Assembly: GCF_030056795.1 (NCBI RefSeq)
Contig: NZ_JASHKQ010000001.1
Coordinates: 1,860,001 to 1,924,000, forward strand
Direction of reading: 5' to 3'
From: Rhodococcus sp. IEGM 1381
GTDB lineage: Bacteria > Actinomycetota > Actinomycetes > Mycobacteriales > Mycobacteriaceae
DNA: 64,000 nt
In this document: piece by piece, positions 58,531-64,000 of the stretch
Position numbering within the stretch: position 1 is the stretch's first letter
Layout: every line of letters begins with the position of its first letter
Notes under the pieces: model-generated
The model's input: the letters and a program-made list of their open reading frames with translations, nothing else
What the model was told of the DNA's origin: nothing
Database searches by the model: none
Position numbers and translations under genes: made by a program

Positions 58531-59594
58531 CCCAGCGTTTCGAGCAGCTCCGTCACCGCAGCTCGTCCGGCGCGGTTGGCTCCGATCGTGCTGGCGGACG
58601 GCCCGTAGCCGAGCAAGTGGACGCGATGGTTGGCTGCCACTCGAGTGGCGAGTCGGCCGTCCATGACGATTCCTCCACCGTGCCCGCGCAAGCGCAGAGG
58701 AGCCAGGTCGTCGAGTGCGCTGCGAAAACCGGTGGCCCACAGAATCACGTCCGCTTGTTGGCTCGATCCGTCGTCCCACACCACCGAATCTGCGGTGATC
58801 CGCGAGAACATCGGCTTGCGCTCGAGCGCGCCGCGCTGCCGTGCAGCGGCCAACGACGGCGTCAGCAGCAGCCCGGTCACCGACACGACCGAGCCGGGTG
58901 GCAGGCCCGCCCGCACCCGCTCTTCGACCATCGCCACGGCCGTGCGTCCGGCATTCTGATCGAACTCGCCGTCCCGGAACACCGGTGGTCGGCGCGTCAC
59001 CCATGTTGTGGTCGTCACCTGGGAAATCTCGTCCAGGAGCTGGACGGCCGAGATCCCGCCGCCCACCACCACGACGTGCTTGCCGGCGAACTCGTCGGCC
59101 GTCCGGTAATCCTTCGTGTGCACTTGCCTGCCGGTGAACGTCTCGGCTCCGTCGTAATGCGGTACGAAGGGCCTCTCCCACGTTCCGGTGGCGTTGATCA
59201 ATCCCTCGGCCATGACGACCGTCTCGCCGGCCTCGACCCGGAAGAGAGGTTCGCGATCGCACACGACGGTGACCGTGACGGGGCGTCGAACATGCAGTTC
59301 GAAGCGTTCCTCGTACTCGCGGTAGTAGCGGGGGACGGCGTCGGCGGCCGGAACAGACTCGGCCGGCTCGTCACCCAGCGTTTCGGCGAAGGTCATGCCG
59401 GGCAGGTCGTGTACCCCGTTGACGGTGCTCAGCGTCAGCGAAGGCCACCGGAATTGCCAGGCGCCGCCGGGGCCGGGGGCGCTGTCCAGCATCACGAAGC
59501 CTGCGCCTGCGTCCAGGCCCGCTCGGCGGAGGTGGTAGCCGGCCGAGAGTCCGGCCTGCCCCGCGCCGATGACGGCAACTCGAGTGTCGATCAC
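58527..59594 (-). CDS. FAD-dependent monooxygenase-like oxidoreductase
   Basis: 355 residues from GTG 59594 (VIDTRVAVIGAGQAGLSAGYHL). FAD motif GAGQAGLSAG, a second dinucleotide motif VVVVGGGISAVQLL for NAD(P), and DVILWATGFRSAL near the C-terminus (the ATG motif). It is of the CzcO/YpdA-like flavin monooxygenase group. Substrate unknown. Divergent from echA6, 62 bp apart. Confidence 0.9.
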   Translation of the reverse strand: MIDTRVAVIGAGQAGLSAGYHLRRAGLDAGAGFVMLDSAPGPGGAWQFRWPSLTLSTVNGVHDLPGMTFAETLGDEPAESVPAADAVPRYYREYEERFELHVRRPVTVTVVCDREPLFRVEAGETVVMAEGLINATGTWERPFVPHYDGAETFTGRQVHTKDYRTADEFAGKHVVVVGGGISAVQLLDEISQVTTTTWVTRRPPVFRDGEFDQNAGRTAVAMVEERVRAGLPPGSVVSVTGLLLTPSLAAARQRGALERKPMFSRITADSVVWDDGSSQQADVILWATGFRSALDDLAPLRLRGHGGGIVMDGRLATRVAANHRVHLLGYGPSASTIGANRAGRAAVTELLETLG

Positions 59595-59656
59595 GGCTAC
59601 CAGTAGATCAGCCACCCAGTAGGTAAAACCGGTACTGGTCGGTAACCTCTGCACTC

Positions 59657-60388
59657 GTGATCGGACTCTCTCGTGACGGCGATGTCGTCACTCTCGAATT
59701 GCAGCGCCCGGATCGACGCAATGCGTTGAACACGGAGCTGTGTCTTGCGGTGCGCCACGGTGTGGAACAGGCCGAGCGTGAGGGGGCGCGGGTTCTCGTC
59801 ATCACCGGTCAGGGCACCAGCTTCTGCGCGGGTGCGGATCTGACGGGGGATGCGTTTCCGGAATCGTTCGGGCAGATCCTCGAGGAGATGTTGATCGCCG
59901 TCGAGTCCGTGTCGATTCCGGTGGTCGCGGCGATCAACGGCCCGGCTGTGGGGGCAGGCACCCAGTTGGCGATCGCCTGCGATCTGCGTGTGGTCGCGCC
60001 TGACGCTTTTTTCGAGATTCCGTCGACGCGGCTGGGTATCGCGGTGAGCAACTGGACCATCCGGCGGTTGGCTGCGCTCGCAGGCGGGGGAGTTGCCCGC
60101 ACGATTCTGCTCGGCGGGGAGCGGGTGTATGCCGAGCAGGCCTTCACCTGCGGGTTGGCGAACAAACTCGGTGACGTCGATGCGGCGATGAAGTGGGCCG
60201 AGTCGATCACCGAGCTCGCTCCGCTGTCTTTGCGTCATCTCAAGCTCGTGTTCAACGACGATGAGATACACGATGATCCGACGCCGGAGCAGCATGCGGC
60301 GTTCGAGGCCGCGTGGAGCAGTGAGGACATGAAGGAAGCGCGCCGCGCCCGATCCGAGAAGCGCGCACCGAAGTTCGTGGGCAGGTGA
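59657..60388 (+). CDS. echA6: Enoyl-CoA hydratase-like EchA6
   Basis: 243 residues from GTG 59657, matching the length of M. tuberculosis EchA6 (Rv0905). Crotonase oxyanion region GTSFCAGADLTGDAF and NGPAVGAGTQLAIACDL are intact. The usual catalytic glutamates are not where expected: IPSTRLG replaces the PE-containing stretch, and VARTILLGGER lacks the second Glu. EchA6 of M. tuberculosis is likewise non-catalytic and binds acyl-CoA for mycolate synthesis, which fits a mycolic-acid-bearing genus. Its stop overlaps the amt start. Confidence 0.87.
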   Translation: MIGLSRDGDVVTLELQRPDRRNALNTELCLAVRHGVEQAEREGARVLVITGQGTSFCAGADLTGDAFPESFGQILEEMLIAVESVSIPVVAAINGPAVGAGTQLAIACDLRVVAPDAFFEIPSTRLGIAVSNWTIRRLAALAGGGVARTILLGGERVYAEQAFTCGLANKLGDVDAAMKWAESITELAPLSLRHLKLVFNDDEIHDDPTPEQHAAFEAAWSSEDMKEARRARSEKRAPKFVGR

Positions 60389-61719
60389 TCTCCGGCGCGC
60401 CCGATGCGGGCGATACCGCATGGCTGCTGGCCAGCACCGCGCTGGTCTTGCTGATGACGCCCGGCCTGGCCTTCTTCTACGGCGGCATGGTGCGCTCGAA
60501 GAGTGTGCTCAACATGATGATGATGAGCCTGTCGGCCATCGCCGTGGTGTGGCTGTTGTGGTTGGCGTTCGGGTTCTCGATGGTGTTCGGCGACAACGTG
60601 ATCGGCGGGTGGATCGGAAACCCGTTGCAGTACGCCGGTTTCGAGGGTCTGTTGGGCGGGGTGTACACCTCGGCCGGGGGAGCGGTGTCGATTCCGTTGG
60701 TGGGAACCGTTCCGGCACTGGTGTTCGCGGCGTTCCAAGCGGGGTTCGCCATGGTGACGGTGGCGTTGATTTCCGGTGCTGTCGCAGACCGGATGCGGTT
60801 CGTTCCATGGGTGCTGTTCGCGGCGTTGTGGTCCACTCTGGTGTATTTTCCGGTGGCGCACTGGGTGTTCTCGCTCGACGGGCTCACCAGTGAGTTCGGC
60901 GGATGGTTGACCAACAAGCTCGGCGCGATCGACTTCGCCGGCGGCACGGCCGTAGAGATCAACGCCGGAGTTGCCGGGCTGGTGCTCGCGCTCGTAGTCG
61001 GCAAGCGTCGTGGCTGGCCGCGAGATCCCATGCGCCCCCACAACCTTCCGGCGGTCATGCTCGGTGCCGGGTTGCTGTGGTTCGGCTGGTTCGGCTTCAA
61101 CGCGGGATCGTCGTTGGCCGCGGACGGCGTCGCCGCAGTGGCCCTGGTGAACACTATGGGTGCTGGAGCGATGTCCATGGCGGCGTGGCTCGTCGTCGAG
61201 AAGTGGCGGGACGGTCACGCCACATCGTTCGGCGCAGCCTCGGGTGTCGTGGCCGGTCTGGTGGCCATCACACCGTCGTGCGCGGCGGTCACCCCGATAG
61301 GTGCCGCGGCAATCGGCATCGCGTCGGGTGCTCTGTGTGCTCTGGCCATCGGCCTCAAATACCGCTTCGGCTACGACGATTCACTCGACGTCGTCGGCGT
61401 GCATCTCGTCGGTGGCATCGTCGGCACGCTGATGATCGGGCTCGTGGCCAGTGCGCAGATGCCGGCGGGTGTGGACGGGCTGTTCTACGGCGGCGGCCTG
61501 CATCAGCTGGGGGTGCAGGCGATCGCGGTGGTGGCGGTGTTCGTCTACTGCGCGGTGGTCACCACCGGCATCGCGTTCGCGATCAAGGCGGTCATGGGCG
61601 TGCGCGCCGACGCGCAGCACGAAGCCGACGGCCTCGACGAGCACGAGCACGCCGAGTCCGCCTACGACTTCGGGGTGGGCCACGGAGGCAGCAACAAGCC
61701 TGGCCTTTTCGGTAAGTAG
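60385..61719 (+). CDS. amt: Ammonium transporter
   Basis: 444 residues from GTG 60385. Eleven helices; Amt signatures GLAFFYGGMVRSKSVLN, NAGVAGLVLALVVGKRRG, WFGWFGFNAGSSLAADG, DVVGVHLVGGIVGTLMIGL with the twin-His pore residues. A His/Glu-rich cytoplasmic tail follows. It conducts ammonium into the cell. It is translationally coupled to echA6, and no GlnK gene follows. Confidence 0.95.
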   Translation: MISGAPDAGDTAWLLASTALVLLMTPGLAFFYGGMVRSKSVLNMMMMSLSAIAVVWLLWLAFGFSMVFGDNVIGGWIGNPLQYAGFEGLLGGVYTSAGGAVSIPLVGTVPALVFAAFQAGFAMVTVALISGAVADRMRFVPWVLFAALWSTLVYFPVAHWVFSLDGLTSEFGGWLTNKLGAIDFAGGTAVEINAGVAGLVLALVVGKRRGWPRDPMRPHNLPAVMLGAGLLWFGWFGFNAGSSLAADGVAAVALVNTMGAGAMSMAAWLVVEKWRDGHATSFGAASGVVAGLVAITPSCAAVTPIGAAAIGIASGALCALAIGLKYRFGYDDSLDVVGVHLVGGIVGTLMIGLVASAQMPAGVDGLFYGGGLHQLGVQAIAVVAVFVYCAVVTTGIAFAIKAVMGVRADAQHEADGLDEHEHAESAYDFGVGHGGSNKPGLFGK

Positions 61720-61911
61720 GGACAACCCGTACACGCCCTTTACGAACCGATCGGTCGCTGAAAGTCGTTCTGTCCCTTTCGGGTTGATGCGATCGATCGT
61801 TGTTCGGTTCGACCCCGTTCGTTCATCTTCGGTTCGCTCTACTCGCTTGTTGTGCCCATAGTTTTTCGCTGCTCGGTATCGAGAGATGGACACGACGAAA
61901 GACAGAGGAAC

Positions 61912-62586
61912 ATGAAGCTGACTCGATTCGCGGCAACGTCCGCATTGGTCATTGCAGCGATGACGACCGCCATGGGCACCGCCTACGCGGATCCGGCACC
62001 GGCTCCCGCCGCTGCCGTCGGGTGGAACGTCACCCAGGCCGGCAACCAGGTCCTCGTCGACACGACGGCCGGCACCCTGAGCAACGAAGACAACCACCTC
62101 GTGGTCCGTGACGCCAATGGCGCACTGGTCGACTCGGTTCCGCTGGCCATTGCCGCCGACGGATTCTCGCACCCCGTCGCCGCCGTGATCGACGGTAACC
62201 ACGCCACCCTGACCGCTGATGTCTCGCCTGCCGCGGCAACCCCGCTCTCCACCACCCTCCCCGGCCTGCAGCAGGTCGACCTGCCCGCCGCAGTCGCGGG
62301 CGTCAAGGACAACCTCGCGCTGTCTGCTTCGGTCGGCGGATTCCTCGGCGCTGCAACCGGTCTCGTGGGCGGATGTGTCCTCGGAGCAATTGCGATGGGC
62401 GTAGTTTCGGCTCCGACGGTTGTGCTGTTCGGACCGGGAACCATTGCAGGCTGCATCGGTGGCGCGTTGCTTCTCGGCTCGACCGCGTCGCTCGCCGGCA
62501 CCGCTGTGGGTGGCCTGTCCGCTATCGCCAGCAACGCCGCACCGTTCGTCCAGCTCCTCAACGCTCCGCCCGCAGTCAAGAAGTAA
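61912..62586 (+). CDS. Secreted Ala/Gly-rich protein
   Basis: 224 residues from ATG 61912 with AGAGGAA upstream. Sec signal peptide MKLTRFAATSALVIAAM, cleaved after TAYA. The mature part has a beta-rich domain (VGWNVTQAGNQVLVDTTAGTL, VPLAIAADG) and a C-terminal glycine-rich hydrophobic region with two Cys (VGGCVLGAIAMGVVSAPTV, IAGCIGGALLLGS), possibly disulfide-linked or membrane-inserting. This architecture is common among uncharacterised secreted Rhodococcus proteins. Function unknown. Confidence 0.82.
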   Translation: MKLTRFAATSALVIAAMTTAMGTAYADPAPAPAAAVGWNVTQAGNQVLVDTTAGTLSNEDNHLVVRDANGALVDSVPLAIAADGFSHPVAAVIDGNHATLTADVSPAAATPLSTTLPGLQQVDLPAAVAGVKDNLALSASVGGFLGAATGLVGGCVLGAIAMGVVSAPTVVLFGPGTIAGCIGGALLLGSTASLAGTAVGGLSAIASNAAPFVQLLNAPPAVKK

Positions 62587-62606
62587 CACCGCCTCGACAA
62601 CAGTGC

Positions 62607-62640
62607 TGTGGCCCGCATCGGATATCCGGTGCGGGCCACA
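62607..62640. terminator. Bidirectional hairpin terminator
   Basis: TGTGGCCCGCATCG (62607-62620) pairs with CGGTGCGGGCCACA (62627-62640) with one wobble, around a 6-base loop. It lies between the ends of two convergent genes. Confidence 0.8.
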
Positions 62641-62654
62641 GTCGTCGAAAGGTA

Positions 62655-63602
62655 CTAGCGTGCCAGAGCGAGATCCCCCACGTGAGCCCGTCGGGCTGCC
62701 GTGACGAGTTCGACGATGGCGTCCGCCACCTCGTGTGCTCGTTCGAGAATCACCATGTGTCCGGCCTGCGCGACGCGCACCAACCGCGCGTCGGGAAGGT
62801 GGGAGGCGAGGGTTTCCGAGTGTCGCATCGGCGTCATCAGATCGTCCGAGCCGCACAGCACCAGAGTGGGAATCGAGGCCAGTGCCGCCAGACCGGCCAC
62901 TTCGTCGAGACCGCGGAACGCCCCGAGGAACGCTGCCATCGTCACGATCGACGTATCGCCGAGCATGGCCGTCGCCAGCGTGACCACCCGCGGGCTGACT
63001 TTGTGGGAGCCGCATCCCGCCGTCCTGACGATTGGGGCGCACACTCCGCGACTGAGCCTCTTGGCACCCGACATCAGTCGAGGGGCGCGTCGAACAGCTG
63101 CCTGAAACGCCGACACGGCCGGATGCGCGAGGCAACTGCCGAGCCCGTCGTCGGTGATCCCGCCCGCGGACGTTGCGATCAACCCGACCCCTACCAGGCG
63201 CGAGCCGATGGCGTCCGGGTACTGACGCGCGTAGGAGAGCGCCGTCATGCCGCCCATCGAGTGTCCGATCACGACGAACGGCCCCACCGGGACGACAGCG
63301 CGGATCACGTCGGCCAGGTCCTCACCGAGCTGATCGATGGTGCAGCTCTCCGGCGCGGCCGCACTCGATTCCCCATGACCGCGGTGGTCGTACATGACGA
63401 TTCGGACGCCGTCTCCCCACGTGTGTTCCACCTGCCGGCGCAGGTCGGTCCACGACTGCATGCGCAGGCAGTGCCCGTGCACGAATACCGCGGTCAGAGG
63501 CGCATTTGGACATCCGAATTCACGAACCGCCAGCGCAGTGCCATCGCCGGTAGCGACGGTGCTGCGGCGCCCGACCTGATTGGCCTGCTCGCTGGTGTTC
63601 AT
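62655..63602 (-). CDS. Alpha/beta hydrolase
   Basis: 315 residues from ATG 63602 (MNTSEQANQVGRRSTVATGD). Oxyanion segment AVFVHGHCLRMQSW, nucleophile Ser in VVIGHSMGGMTALSYA, acid in TLVLCGSDDLMTP and His in QAGHMVILERAHEV. Members act on esters, lactones or peroxides; substrate unknown. A 198-bp gap separates it from the divergent sigma factor gene, where no clear site was found. Confidence 0.9.
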   Translation of the reverse strand: MNTSEQANQVGRRSTVATGDGTALAVREFGCPNAPLTAVFVHGHCLRMQSWTDLRRQVEHTWGDGVRIVMYDHRGHGESSAAAPESCTIDQLGEDLADVIRAVVPVGPFVVIGHSMGGMTALSYARQYPDAIGSRLVGVGLIATSAGGITDDGLGSCLAHPAVSAFQAAVRRAPRLMSGAKRLSRGVCAPIVRTAGCGSHKVSPRVVTLATAMLGDTSIVTMAAFLGAFRGLDEVAGLAALASIPTLVLCGSDDLMTPMRHSETLASHLPDARLVRVAQAGHMVILERAHEVADAIVELVTAARRAHVGDLALAR

Positions 63603-63800
63603 GTGCGCTCCGCGGGTGTGAGGGTCACGTGCTGCGACTTCGGTTGTTGCCCGGTACTTCGCTCTCACGACACGCCGTGTTACTTGAATCACATTTACTT
63701 CGGATGTGGTAGCCGATGCGACCAAGCCGAGCGGGAATCTGCGCCGAAGCACTCATGAGCGTTCAGGTGAGGGCGCGCGTTGCCAGTGAGGAGATCGGCC

Positions 63801-64000
63801 ATGGGCGTGGACAGGCTCGACGAGGTAGTACCGCAGGCCGTCGCGGGAGATAGAACCGCCCTCGAGCAGGTGCTCGTACTGATCCAGCCGCCGGTACGCA
63901 GATATTGCGCCGCCCGAATCGGCAATCTCGACGTCGCCGCCGACGATGTGGTGCAGGACGTATGCCTCGCCTTGGTCACCGCCATTCCCAAGTACCGCGA
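63801..64000 (+). CDS. sigD: ECF RNA polymerase sigma factor SigD-like, N-terminal part
   Basis: The window ends 67 codons into the frame. Visible: MGVDRLDEVVPQAVAGDR, then VRRYCAARIGNLDVAADDVVQDVCLALVTAIPKYR, which is sigma region 2.1-2.2 and resembles mycobacterial SigD closely in spacing and wording. Start ATG 63801 has GAGGAG 10 bases upstream. Confidence 0.85.
   Translation, partial: MGVDRLDEVVPQAVAGDRTALEQVLVLIQPPVRRYCAARIGNLDVAADDVVQDVCLALVTAIPKYR

Noticed and set aside
61720..61911. Space between amt and the secreted protein gene
   Set aside because: I looked for a riboswitch or small RNA; only scattered TTCG-rich repeats and partial pairing were seen, nothing firm enough to name.
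63603..63800. Space between the alpha/beta hydrolase and sigD
   Set aside because: No convincing promoter element, hairpin or small gene could be supported.

Overview
The window is high-GC actinobacterial DNA, most likely from Rhodococcus or a close Nocardiaceae relative. Evidence: many GTG starts and ATGA/GTGA stop-start overlaps, and gene neighbourhoods matching Mycobacterium tuberculosis Rv0881-Rv0905 (SpoU methyltransferase, DUF2537, sepH, serC, citA, gltA2, prrB/prrA, accD3, echA6). A SigD-like sigma factor lies at the right edge. No rRNA, tRNA or CRISPR array was seen.

Layout. 1-4046: the 3' end of an MFS gene, then a leftward operon of small membrane protein, ABC ATPase, ABC permease, histidine kinase and LuxR-type regulator. 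4194-6528: a patchwork of an IS481-type transposase remnant, a DGPF/YCII gene with an ECF42-type sigma factor, a DHA2 transporter remnant and a 16-bp triplicate repeat. 6670-20555: mostly core genes (MHS transporter, Eis-like acetyltransferase, SpoU methyltransferase, DUF2537, DUF6928, sepH, rhomboid-like protein, serC, two citrate synthases, and a coupled pdxH-MFS-epimerase-sugar kinase operon). 20621-24299: a palindromic element, then a GntR-controlled catabolic island (nitrilase, GntR, MHS transporter, DUF2848) with the same 17-bp site in both divergent promoters. 24385-30465: FKBP, a frameshifted 2-oxoglutarate oxygenase, PrrB/PrrA, photolyase and a DMT transporter.

30523-43051 is the most interesting region. 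I read it as a class V lanthipeptide (LanK/LanY/LanX) gene cluster. One long leftward operon encodes an APH-fold kinase, a HopA1-like lyase, a flavin halogenase with the WxWxIP motif, a precursor peptide, an M16 peptidase pair, an F420-type luciferase-like reductase, a degenerate APH-fold protein, a LanD-type cysteine decarboxylase and a second precursor. A small membrane protein and a Kef-type antiporter follow. A divergent two-gene ABC exporter starts from the shared 327-bp control region. Both precursors carry one cysteine, at the C-terminus, in a Thr-x4-Cys arrangement that predicts an AviMeCys ring. A halogenase in this class would be notable.

43048-64000: propionyl-CoA synthetase, a membrane-anchored molybdopterin oxidoreductase with its own TetR/methyltransferase operon, AccD3, a second ABC exporter paralogous to the lanthipeptide exporter (with an XRE regulator and two paralogous membrane proteins), a MarR/hydrolase pair with a palindromic operator, an ABC-F ATPase, aldo/keto reductase, HemD-like protein, flavin monooxygenase, EchA6 coupled to an ammonium transporter, a secreted protein, an alpha/beta hydrolase and the start of sigD.
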